A DNA stretch of 64,000 bases from Palaemon carinicauda (Eukaryota > Arthropoda > Malacostraca > Decapoda > Palaemonidae). Shown one piece after another: positions 1 to 9,839 of the stretch; the stretch's first letter is position 1, and every line of letters begins with the position of its first letter. The translations under genes and the position numbers were made by a program. The notes beneath the pieces were generated by a model. The model was not told the origin of the DNA, ran no database searches, and saw nothing but the letters and a program-made list of their open reading frames with translations. Where the stretch lies: positions 34,945,484-35,009,483 of the forward strand of contig NC_090766.1 of NCBI RefSeq assembly GCF_036898095.1. The letters run 5' to 3'.

Positions 1-552
1 AATTTTTTCTGTGATATTTTTACTCTTTGGAATATTCAAGAACACTTGTAAAATAATAATAATTCATAATCAGGAAAAGAATCCAACAGTAATTATGCTT
101 TAGAAAAAAAGGTAGAAATATACTATAATTAAAGGAAACATTCTGCCATCTATTTTGAAAGTATGATTTGATTAATTGATTGATTGATCATGAATTATCT
201 GGCATCCTGATTGAAAGTATGAATAGTTAATTTTGTTTATGATATATTCTTTACATAACATTAAAAAGTGAATTTCATGCCAGTGTTAACTTTATTTTGA
301 TATGCAAACAATGTCCCCCAAAAAATGTTTCCTTTAAAAGAAAAAGGTCATGTTATTAATAAGTCAGTAGTAAAGTAGGACCGGAATAGTAGAAATGTTT
401 GCTCATTTAAACTGAACTGATTCTTAATCAGAAATTAGAATCAGCAGAAACTGCAGTGAAGCAATGATTTATTGACTGTGTCATTGAAACATGCATTTGG
501 AAACGGTTGAAGTTGTGCCGATGATATTTCCTGCAGTCGAACCTGGGGTAGT
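1..552. other. 3' flank of mucin-like exon 1 (no gene seen)
   Basis: AT-rich sequence repeated at the start of all seven units. It holds a short (TGAT)n stretch near 165-188 and, at its right end, the putative 3' UTR of the minus-strand mucin-like exon. I see no coding frame in it. Confidence 0.7.
468..473 (-). promoter_or_regulatory. Putative polyadenylation signal AATAAA, U1
   Basis: The plus strand reads TTTATT, which is AATAAA on the minus strand, about 80 bases downstream of the stop codon of the threonine frame at 553-555. The hexamer and its surroundings are kept in all seven units. Confidence 0.55.
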
Positions 553-3034
553 TTAAGTGGCACTGGTAGATATAGTTGTACCTGTGGTAGTAGCAGTGGT
601 AGTTTCAGTAGTAGTAGCAGTGGTAGTTGCTGTAGTAGTAGCAGTGGTAGTTCCAGTAGTAGTAGCGGTGGTAGTTCCTGTTGTTGTACCAGTGGTAGTA
701 GCAGTTGTAGTTCCTGTAGTTGTACCAGTGGTTGTACCAGTAGTAGTTCCTGTAGTAGTACCAGTGGTAGTAGCAGTGGTAGTTCCTGTAGTAGTACCAG
801 TTGTAGTACCAGTTGTAGTAGCAGTGGTAGTTCCTGTAGTAGTACCAGTGGTAGTTCCTGTAGTAGTACCAGTGGTAGTTCCCGTAGTTGTACCAGTGGT
901 AGTAGCAGTTGTAGTTCCTGTAGTTGTACCAGTAGTAGTAGCAGTGGTAGTTCCTGTAGTTGTACCAGTAGTAGTTCCTGTAGTAGTACCAGTGGTAGTA
1001 GCAGTGGTTGTTCCTGTAGTAGTACCAGTGGTAGTTCCTGTAGTAGTACCTGTGGTAGTTCCTGTAGTTGTACCAGTGGTAGTTCCAGTAGTTGTACCAG
1101 TGGTAGTTCCTGTAGTTGTACCAGTGGTAGTTCCCGTAGTTGTACCAGTGGTAGTAGCAGTTGTAGTTCCTGTAGTTGTACCAGTAGTAGTAGCAGTGGT
1201 AGTTCCTGTAGTTGTACCAGTAGTAGTTCCTGTAGTAGTACCAGTGGTAGTAGCAGTGGTTGTTCCTGTAGTAGTACCAGTGGTAGTTCCTGTAGTAGTA
1301 CCTGTGGTAGTTCCTGTAGTTGTACCAGTGGTAGTTCCAGTAGTTGTACCAGTGGTAGTTCCTGTAGTAGTACCAGTGGTAGTTCCCGTAGTTGTACCAG
1401 TGGTAGTAGCAGTTGTAGTTCCTGTAGTTGTACCAGTAGTAGTAGCAGTGGTAGTTCCTCTAGTTGTACCAGTAGTAGTTCCTGTAGTAGTACCAGTGGT
1501 AGTAGCAGTGGTTGTTCCTGTAGTAGTACCAGTGGTAGTTCCTGTAGTAGTACCTGTAGTAGTTCCTGTAGTTGTACCAGTGGTAGTTCCTGTAGTTGTA
1601 CCAGTAGTAGTTCCTGTAGTTGTACCAGTGGTATTTCCTGTAGTTGTACCAGTGGTAGTAGCAGTGGTAGTTCCCGTAGTAGTACCAGTGGTAGTTCCTG
1701 TAGAAGTACCTGTGGTAGTTCCTGTAGTCGTACCAGTGGTAGTTCCAGTAGTTGTACCAGTGGTAGTAGCAGTTGTAGTTCCTGTAGTTGTACCAGTGGT
1801 AGTAGCAGTGGTAGTTCCTGTAGTAGTACCAGTGGTAGTAGCAGTGGTAGTTCCTGTAGTAGTACCAGTGGTAGTAGCAGTGGTAGTTCCTGTAGTTGTA
1901 CCAGTGGTAGTAGCAGTGGTAGTTCCTGTAGTAGTAGCAGTGGTAGTTCCTGTAGTAGTACCCGTGGTAGTTCCTGTAGTTGTACCAGTGGTAGTAGCTG
2001 TGGTAGTTCCTGTAGTAGTACCAGTGGTAGTACCAGTGGTAGTTCCTGTAGTTGTACCAGTGGTAGTACCAGTGGTAGTTCCTGTAGTTGTACCAGTGGT
2101 AGTAGCAGTGGTAGTTCCTGTAGTTGTACCAGTGGTAGTAGCAGTGGTAGTTCCTGTAGTTGTACCAGTGGTAGTAGCAGTGGTAGTTCCTGTAGTAGTA
2201 CCAGTGGTAGTACCAGTGGTAGTTCCTGTAGTTGTACCAGTGGTAGTAGCAGTGGTAGTTCCTGTAGTTGTACCAGTGGTAGTAGCAGTGGTAGTTCCTG
2301 TAGTAGTACCAGTGGTAGTACCAGTGGTAGTTCCTGTAGTTGTACCAGTGGTAGTAGCAGTGGTAGTTCCTGTAGTTGTACCAGTGGTAGTACCAGTGGT
2401 AGTTCCTGTAGTTGTACCAGTGGTAGTAGCAGTGGTAGTTCCTGTAGTAGTAGCAGTGGTAGTTCCTGTAGTAGTACCCGTGGTAGTTCCTGTAGTTGTA
2501 CCAGTGGTAGTAGCTGTGGTAGTTCCTGTAGTAGTACCAGTGGTAGTTCCAGTGGTAGATCCTGTAGTAGTACCGGTGGTAGTAGCAGTAGTAGTTCCTG
2601 TAGTAGTACCAGTGGTAGTAGCAGTGGTAGTTCCTGTTGTAGTAGCAGTGGTAGTTCCTCTAGTAGTAGCAGTGGTAGTTCCTGTAGTAGTACCAGTGGT
2701 AGTTCCTGTAGTTGTACCAGTGGTAGTGGCAGTGTAGTTTCTGTAGTAGTTCCAGTGGTAGTAGCAGTGGTAGTTCCTGTAGTTGTACCAGTGGTAGTAG
2801 CAGTGGTAGTTCCTGTAGTAGTAGCAGTGGTAGTTCCTGTAGTAGTACCAGTGGTAGTTCCTGTAGTTGTACCGAGAGTAGTAGCTGTGGTAGTTCCTGT
2901 AGTAGTACCAGTGGTAGTACCAGTGGTAGTTCCTGTAGTTGTACCAGTGGTAGTAGCTTTGGTAGTTCCTGTAGTAGTACCAGTGGTAGTTCCTGTAGTT
3001 GTACCAGTGGTAGTAGCTGTGGTAGTTCCTGTAG
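553..3034 (-). CDS. Threonine-rich mucin-like terminal exon, copy 1 (partial, frameshifted)
   Basis: Minus-strand frame of 12-bp units encoding Thr-Thr-Thr-Gly or Thr-Thr-Thr-Ala, ending in the non-repeat tail ISTSAT and a TAA at 553-555. Such Thr tracts are typical of densely O-glycosylated mucin domains of secreted or cell-surface proteins; function beyond that is inference. The exon is cut on its upstream side by the gap at 3035. One G is missing near 2734 compared with the same place in U2 (about 7725), which breaks the frame about 300 bp from the gap; this may be a real mutation or a sequencing error in a repeat. The frame choice rests on unit variation being almost entirely at third codon positions. 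Confidence 0.6.
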
Positions 3035-3534
3035 NNNNNNNNNNNNNNNNNNNNNNNNNNNNNNNNNNNNNNNNNNNNNNNNNNNNNNNNNNNNNNNNNN
3101 NNNNNNNNNNNNNNNNNNNNNNNNNNNNNNNNNNNNNNNNNNNNNNNNNNNNNNNNNNNNNNNNNNNNNNNNNNNNNNNNNNNNNNNNNNNNNNNNNNNN
3201 NNNNNNNNNNNNNNNNNNNNNNNNNNNNNNNNNNNNNNNNNNNNNNNNNNNNNNNNNNNNNNNNNNNNNNNNNNNNNNNNNNNNNNNNNNNNNNNNNNNN
3301 NNNNNNNNNNNNNNNNNNNNNNNNNNNNNNNNNNNNNNNNNNNNNNNNNNNNNNNNNNNNNNNNNNNNNNNNNNNNNNNNNNNNNNNNNNNNNNNNNNNN
3401 NNNNNNNNNNNNNNNNNNNNNNNNNNNNNNNNNNNNNNNNNNNNNNNNNNNNNNNNNNNNNNNNNNNNNNNNNNNNNNNNNNNNNNNNNNNNNNNNNNNN
3501 NNNNNNNNNNNNNNNNNNNNNNNNNNNNNNNNNN
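3035..3534. other. Assembly gap, 500 N
   Basis: Exactly 500 N, the look of a fixed-size placeholder. The left edge lies inside the mucin-like repeat (equivalent to about 8030 in U2); the right edge resumes inside the LINE-1 relic (equivalent to about 25765 in U3). In intact units those points lie more than 5 kb apart, so the true missing sequence is probably at least that long. Confidence 0.97.
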
Positions 3535-4400
3535 TAGATAGAGCTGTATTAAGGTTTCAGCATCCCCAGATCTACATTCAGGAGATGGAATTGTTGCAAA
3601 GAGAGTATCATCATCTGCATATTTATTGAGCTTGTTTACTGGGCCAAACTACATATCATGTGTATATAGTAATGGGCCAAGAACACTACCCTCAGGAACA
3701 ACAGGTAGTACATTCCTATATTGACTATGGTATCCATCAACAACAACTCTATGTGACCAATTACTGAAAAGTTCAATAATTATGATAAAAAAGACCCACC
3801 CAATCCTAACGTTTTGAATTTGAAAGCAAGGGCATCATGATTAACATGGTCAAATGGAGTGCTAAAATGAAGGCTAATTATTTGAACTTCTGACCACAAT
3901 CAAGGGATTTCTGTATAGCATTGGAGATGGTACAGAGGGTATCCCATGCTCCAAGGCTTTTACAAAAGCAAAATATCAAACTAGAGAACTCGTGGTTACG
4001 TTCAGCATACCCATTTAGATGTTATGACAAAAGAGCTTCAAAATCTTTAGATAATATGGGAATTACTGAAATTATGCAGTAATCAGTGTGACTTTAGCTA
4101 CGTCAAACGCTTTTACGTAATGGAGTAACATTACCAATTCTCCATGAAGTGCCCAAAGAACCCCTTTTCGCTTACTTGCGGAAAGTAACAAATAATTCAG
4201 AAGCAAGTAATGTGCAGTCTTTATAAAAAAACAAAGAAAAAATATCATTTTGGTCTACACCTCCCTGAACATTAAGGACCATCATGAGAGCTTTAATTTC
4301 ACGAGATCGAAAAGCTAAATTAGTTGGTTTAGCCTCAGGAAAACAGGAATGAGAAGGATCAAGTTTCTCATTACTCTGCTGACGCTTTTTACTGTGTGGT
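3535..4400 (-). pseudogene. LINE-1 reverse transcriptase relic, U1 (3' half lost in gap)
   Basis: Minus-strand non-LTR RT remnant. Near 3608-3621 the minus strand encodes Y-A-D-D-D-T, the RT palm motif C, still intact. Further along come the motif A region (HFSTPFDHVNHDALAFK, with His where families have Asp) and an N-terminal part with PSHSCFPEAKPTNLAFRS-like sequence near 4320-4370. Frame breaks separate these blocks. The 3' part of the element falls in the gap. Confidence 0.75.
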
Positions 4401-4558
4401 TAAAATAGTGGTTTTTAATAGAAATCATTCCCTTTATCGTGTATATTTATTTTAGATAATTTAGTTTGTTCGGTGCTGATGCTTTCAAATTTTCTCTATC
4501 TCTGTATATATATTATAGTTTTTTTTTGTGGACAAAGGTGGCATCGAAAAGATAATCA

Positions 4559-4711
4559 AGTAACCAGAAAAGTACTAAAGGTTTTCATTTTTGGAAAGGT
4601 TAAGATGATCAAGAAGTAGCCAGTAAAGTACTAAAGGTTTTCATTTTTAGAAAGTTAAAGATGATAAGAAGTAGCCAGTAAAGTACTAAAGGTTTTCATT
4701 TTTAGAAAATT
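4559..4711. repeat. 55-56 bp tandem repeat, three copies, U1
   Basis: Three consecutive copies, each carrying the core AAAGTACTAAAGGTTTTCAT; the last is truncated. The same triplet occurs in U3-U6, but U2 has only two. Confidence 0.9.
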
Positions 4712-5457
4712 TTTCTTTAGAGAATTTTGTTATTTCACCTGAATAGAAGATCCACCAATAGATTCGTTTTACTTTTTACAATAGTTTTGAAACAAATATA
4801 TTCAGTACATTAAATAAAAAAAAGAACTTATTATATATAATTAAAGGGGATAAAGATAGTATATTAATGATGCGGCAATACTGATTTAATTATAAAGTAA
4901 TGATGGACAAGTTATAAAGGAAACATTACATCGAAAGGGTCTTAGATACGAAAGAAAAATTAATGAGAGAAAAATACAATACAAATATCACAATTTTTTC
5001 TGTGATATTTTTACTCTTTGGAATATTCAAGAACACTTGTAAAATAATAATAATTCATAATCAGGAAAAGAATCCAACAGTAATTATGCTTTAGAAAAAA
5101 AGGTAGAAATATACTATAATTAAAGGAAACATTCTGCCATCTATTTTGAAAGTATGATTGATTAATTGATTGATTGATCATGAATTATCTGGCATCCTGA
5201 TTGAAAGTATGAATAGTTAATTTTGTTTATGATATATTCTTTACATAACATTAAAAAGTGAATTTCATGCCAGTGTTAACTTTATTTTGATATGCAAACA
5301 ATGTCCCCCAAAAAATGTTTCCTTTAAAAGAAAAAGGTCATGTTATTAATAAGTCAGTAGTAAAGTAGGACCGGAATAGTAGAAATGTTTGCTCATTTAA
5401 ACTGAACTGATTCTTAATCAGAAATTAGAATCAGCAGAAACTGCAGTGAAGCAATGA

Positions 5458-5463
5458 TTTATT
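5458..5463 (-). promoter_or_regulatory. Putative polyadenylation signal AATAAA, U2
   Basis: TTTATT on the plus strand, 80 bases beyond the stop of copy 2 at 5543-5545. Confidence 0.55.
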
Positions 5464-5542
5464 GACTGTGTCATTGAAACATGCATTTGGAAACGGTTGA
5501 AGTTGTGCCGATGATATTTCCTGCAGTCGAACCTGGGGTAGT

Positions 5543-8236
5543 TTAAGTGGCACTGGTAGATATAGTTGTACCTGTGGTAGTAGCAGTGGTAGTTTCAGTA
5601 GTAGTAGCAGTGGTAGTTGCTGTAGTAGTAGCAGTGGTAGTTCCAGTAGTAGTAGCGGTGGTAGTTCCTGTTGTTGTACCAGTGGTAGTAGCAGTTGTAG
5701 TTCCTGTAGTTGTACCAGTGGTTGTACCAGTAGTAGTTCCTGTAGTAGTACCAGTGGTAGTAGCAGTGGTAGTTCCTGTAGTAGTACCAGTTGTAGTACC
5801 AGTTGTAGTAGCAGTGGTAGTTCCTGTAGTAGTACCAGTGGTAGTTCCTGTAGTAGTACCTGTAGTAGTACCAGTGGTAGTTCCCGTAGTTGTACCAGTG
5901 GTAGTAGCAGTTGTAGTTCCTGTAGTTGTACCAGTAGTAGTAGCAGTGGTAGTTCCTGTAGTTGTACCAGTAGTAGTTCCTGTAGTAGTACCAGTGGTAG
6001 TAGCAGTGGTTGTTCCTGTAGTAGTACCAGTGGTAGTTCCTGTAGTAGTACCTGTGGTAGTTCCTGTAGTTGTACCAGTGGTAGTTCCAGTAGTTGTACC
6101 AGTGGTAGTTCCTGTAGTTGTACCAGTGGTAGTTCCCGTAGTTGTACCAGTGGTAGTAGCAGTTGTAGTTCCTGTAGTTGTACCAGTAGTAGTAGCAGTG
6201 GTAGTTCCTGTAGTTGTACCAGTAGTAGTTCCTGTAGTAGTACCAGTGGTAGGTTCCTGTAGTAATACCAGTGGTAGTTCCTGTAGTAGTACCTGTGGTA
6301 GTTCCTGTAGTTGTACCAGTGGTAGTTCCAGTAGTTGTACCAGTGGTAGTTCCTGTAGTAGTACCAGTGGTAGTTCCCGTAGTTGTACCAGTGGTAGTAG
6401 CAGTTGTAGTTCCTGTAGTTGTACCAGTAGTAGTAGCAGTGGTAGTTCCTGTAGTTGTACCAGTAGTAGTTCCTGTAGTAGTACCAGTGGTAGTAGCAGT
6501 GGTTGTTCCTGTAGTAGTACCAGTGGTAGTTCCTGTAGTAGTACCTGTAGTAGTTCCTGTAGTTGTACCAGTGGTAGTTCCTGTAGTTGTACCAGTAGTA
6601 GTTCCTGTAGTTGTACCAGTGGTAGTTCCTGTAGTTGTACCAGTGGTAGTAGCAGTGGTAGTTCCTGTAGTAGTACCAGTGGTAGTTCCTGTAGAAGTAC
6701 CTGTGGTAGTTCCTGTAGTCGTACCAGTGGTAGTTCCAGTAGTTGTACCAGTGGTAGTAGCAGTTGTAGTTCCTGTAGTTGTACCAGTGGTAGTAGCAGT
6801 GGTAGTTCCTGTAGTAGTACCAGTGGTAGTAGCAGTGGTAGTTCCTGTAGTAGTACCAGTGGTAGTAGCAGTGGTAGTTCCTGTAGTTGTACCAGTGGTA
6901 GTAGCAGTGGTAGTTCCTGTAGTAGTAGCAGTGGTAGTTCCTGTAGTAGTACCCGTGGTAGTTCCTGTAGTTGTACCAGTGGTAGTAGCTGTGGTAGTTC
7001 CTGTAGTAGTACCAGTGGTAGTACCAGTGGTAGTTCCTGTAGTTGTACCAGTGGTAGTAGCAGTGGTAGTTCCTGTAGTTGTACCAGTGGTAGTAGCAGT
7101 GGTAGTTCCTGTAGTTGTACCAGTGGTAGTAGCAGTGGTAGTTCCTGTAGTTGTACCAGTGGTAGTAGCAGTGGTAGTTCCTGTAGTAGTACCAGTGGTA
7201 GTACCAGTGGTAGTTCCTGTAGTTGTACCAGTGGTAGTAGCAGTGGTAGTTCCTGTAGTTGTACCAGTGGTAGTAGCAGTGGTAGTTCCTGTAGTAGTAC
7301 CAGTGGTAGTACCAGTGGTAGTTCCTGTAGTTGTACCAGTGGTAGTAGCAGTGGTAGTTCCTGTAGTTGTACCAGTGGTAGTACCAGTGGTAGTTCCTGT
7401 AGTTGTACCAGTGGTAGTAGCAGTGGTAGTTCCTGTAGTAGTAGCAGTGGTAGTTCCTGTAGTAGTACCCGTGGTAGTTCCTGTAGTTGTACCAGTGGTA
7501 GTAGCTGTGGTAGTTCCTGTAGTAGTACCAGTGGTAGTACCAGTGGTAGTTCCAGTGGTAGTTCCTGTAGTAGTACCGGTGGTAGTAGCAGTAGTAGTTC
7601 CTGTAGTAGTACCAGTGGTAGTAGCAGTGGTAGTTCCTGTTGTAGTAGCAGTGGTAGTTCCTGTAGTAGTAGCAGTGGTAGTTCCTGTAGTAGTACCAGT
7701 GGTAGTTCCTGTAGTTGTACCAGTGGTAGTGGCAGTGGTAGTTTCTGTAGTAGTTCCAGTGGTAGTAGCAGTGGTAGTTCCTGTAGTTGTACCAGTGGTA
7801 GTAGCAGTGGTAGTTCCTGTAGTAGTAGCAGTGGTAGTTCCTGTAGTAGTACCAGTGGTAGTTCCTGTAGTTGTACCACTGGTAGTAGCTGTGGTAGTTC
7901 CTGTAGTAGTACCAGTGGTAGTACCAGTGGTAGTTCCTGTAGTTGTACCAGTGGTAGTAGCTGTGGTAGTTCCTGTAGTAGTACCAGTGGTAGTTCCTGT
8001 AGTTGTACCAGTGGTAGTAGCTGTGGTAGTTCCTGTAGTAGTACCAGTTGTAGTACCAGTGGTAGTTCCTGTAGTAGTTCCTGTAGTAGTAGCAGTGGTA
8101 GTTCCTGTAGTAGTTCCTGTAGTAGTAGCAGTGGTAGTTCCTGTAGTAGTTCCTGTAGTAGTACCAGTGGTTGTTCCTGTAGTAGTACCAGTGGTTGTTC
8201 CTGTAGTAGTAGCAGTAGTAGTATCTGTGGACGATC
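5543..8236 (-). pseudogene. Threonine-rich mucin-like terminal exon, copy 2 (frameshifted)
   Basis: Same architecture as the other copies. The putative splice acceptor (minus strand ATTACAAG) precedes GA-TCG-TCC-ACA-GAT, giving S-S-T-D before the Thr repeats; it ends in ISTSAT and TAA at 5543-5545. Near 6250 the sequence lacks 11 bases relative to the equivalent place in U4 (about 28450), so the upstream threonine frame passes into another frame that is also poor in stops. If this is real the copy is defective or has a different C-terminal half; if it is an assembly error it would be about 900 residues like copy 4. Confidence 0.6.
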
Positions 8237-8333
8237 CTTGTAATTAAAATGCATATATTGACTAAATAAATGATAAAGCTACAATCATTTTTATGTTCCT
8301 TTGATTTTTTTTCTATTCATATTACTTTATGGT

Positions 8334-8557
8334 GGATTTTTCCTTCATTTTCAAGATATTAATTATTTCAAAGATATTCTTTTAGATGTGTAAGGTTACA
8401 TCTATAAATTTATGCCTTACGTGTATGTTCTAACTCATTAAAAATGAATTTTTCCTTAATTTTCAAGGATATTGATTTTTTAACAAATAATTCTTAGATG
8501 GCGAAGGTTAAGCCTAGAAATGTATGTCCTACGTGGATGTTCTAACTCTCATTAAAA
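8334..8557. repeat. Imperfect ~112-bp tandem duplication
   Basis: Both halves contain TTTTCC-TT-ATTTTCAAG, TTAGATG-GT-AAGGTTA and ATGTTCTAACTC in the same order. It is present in U2-U6, for example 20628-20850 in U3, so the duplication is older than the array. Confidence 0.75.
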
Positions 8558-9000
8558 TTATTACAGTAATATAAAGTTTCTGTTTGCAATTTTGTGAGAA
8601 AACAAATATATATTTGTCATATCCCAAGTTTCGAAATAGTAACATATGAACAAGGCTATAAACATTAATGTTTATCAGACTAAGAAAAAGTGAATATAAT
8701 TGATTACGAGACATAAATCGTATTCAGTGTTGTTGAGGAATAAAACAGTTGATAAATCACATCTGAAATCTTATCTGGAGCAAATCCAGTAAGAGATAAT
8801 CCAACTAAAATTGATGGAGAAGTGAATCATTTACAAATGATTGGATTACAAAATAGGGCAGATAAGTCAATTTGAAATACAATAAGAAACATTGTATTCT
8901 TGACACATTCACCTCAGCTTAGACGTATAATAATGTGGTCCCTGTTGCTGTGGTGTTTTTTAGCATTAGTGGTAGTAATGTAGATGTTACAATAATAGTG

Positions 9001-9075
9001 CATGTTACAAGATTTAGTACATGCTACAAGAGTTAGTACATACTACAAGAGGCAGTACATGCTACAAGAGGTAGT
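9001..9075. repeat. 18-19 bp tandem repeat, U2
   Basis: Four imperfect copies of TAGTACATGCTACAAGAG. Equivalent tracts lie at 21297-21370 (U3), 31117-31190 (U4), 42508-42580 (U5) and 53399-53490 (U6); U6 has one copy more but has lost about 22 bp just before the tract. Confidence 0.8.
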
Positions 9076-9729
9076 TCGTGTGATGTTTGCAAGTTTCTAT
9101 TTTTTTCCCTGATATTTTCAGTGTTAGTCATCATAGTTGTGACTGGGGTAATTTTTAGTAGTCGTTGAAGCATTGTTGACATAGTTCATACAATGTTACC
9201 AGAGGTAATGACTGGTTTTATCCAGCGTCGAATTTAATATAGTTCCATTGGTGTAACCTACCATAGTGTTGGTAATTTTTTTTTATAATTGTTCCTATGC
9301 TAGTTCCAGTTCTTGTAATTGTGTAGTTCATTTTGGATTTGATTGCCAAGGAGAATTGAAAACCAAATCTAGCTTTTATTCATGATTTAAAAAAAAAAAA
9401 ATTCAATATCAGGAAGGGAAAGGTAAAACATTTCTCATAAAATGATCAGTTCTAATAAAAAGTGTCCAAAATAATGATAAACTTTGCAGTAATTCCCAAA
9501 CATCTAAGATATATATGTGATTGCAAATGGAAAAAGGGAGAATAAAACTTATGATTTCGGTCACAATGGCATATCTTACTTATTCATAAGTTCAAACTTT
9601 CAGCAAATGTTCTTATGTTGAACAGGTTGATATTAATCTTTTCATAGTTTAATATGACTTTTATATTTTGTTGTTAATATTTTTAAAGTATTTTATCAAT
9701 TGTTAAATATATCTCATATGGTTTATTTT

Positions 9730-9839
9730 TTCCTTATTTCTTTTTGTTATTGGGATATTTTTCCCTGATGGAGCCCCTGGTCTTATGGCATCCTTCTTTT
9801 CCAGCTAAGGTTGTAGCTTATAGAGTAATAATAATAATT
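9730..9839 (+). mobile_element. LINE-1 3' end fragment, plus strand, U2
   Basis: About 110 bp with GATGGAGCCCCTGG, TTTTCCAGCTAAGG and a terminal TAATAATAATAA tail. This is the same 3' end that appears in reverse at 11286-11350 and 12641-12710. It is heavily 5'-truncated and non-coding. Confidence 0.8.

Larger units (their letters stand above)
1..4991. repeat. Tandem megarepeat unit U1 (interrupted by assembly gap)
   Basis: First copy of the large unit. Its left 3.0 kb runs parallel to U2 at an offset of about 4990 bp with few differences, for example one extra T in the run near 168. The right part after the gap matches the LINE relic and flank of U3-U6 rather than the diverged version in U2. 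Everything between the mucin exon and the middle of the LINE-1 relic is missing at the gap. Confidence 0.85.
4401..5542. other. Intergenic stretch and 3' flank of mucin-like exon 2
   Basis: AT-rich, with a 55-bp tandem repeat at its left and the putative 3' UTR of copy 2 at its right. The right 550 bp duplicates positions 1-552. No gene seen. Confidence 0.65.
8237..9729. other. Region upstream of mucin-like exon 2 (intron or promoter)
   Basis: AT-rich sequence on the 5' side of the minus-strand exon, where earlier exons would be expected. It holds an imperfect tandem duplication of about 112 bp (8334-8443 and 8444-8557), a run of 18-bp repeats, and between about 8935 and 9330 scattered words that look like decayed mucin repeat. 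Short minus-strand hydrophobic frames begin with ATG near 8714 and 8897, but they are not conserved well enough between units to call as a signal-peptide exon. Confidence 0.5.

Noticed and set aside
5547..8243. Plus-strand Ser/Cys/Gly-rich frame in U2
   Set aside because: It appears only after the frameshift near 6250 joins two frames; it is the codon-by-codon complement of the threonine frame.
557..8243. CRISPR-like array
   Set aside because: Units are contiguous 12-bp repeats without unique spacers, in a eukaryotic context with LINEs and microsatellites.
8529..8714. Minus-strand 61-codon frame with a hydrophobic N-terminus (possible signal-peptide exon)
   Set aside because: A 2-bp difference gives another C-terminal part in U3 and U6, differences between units are mostly non-synonymous, and no splice donor context stands out.
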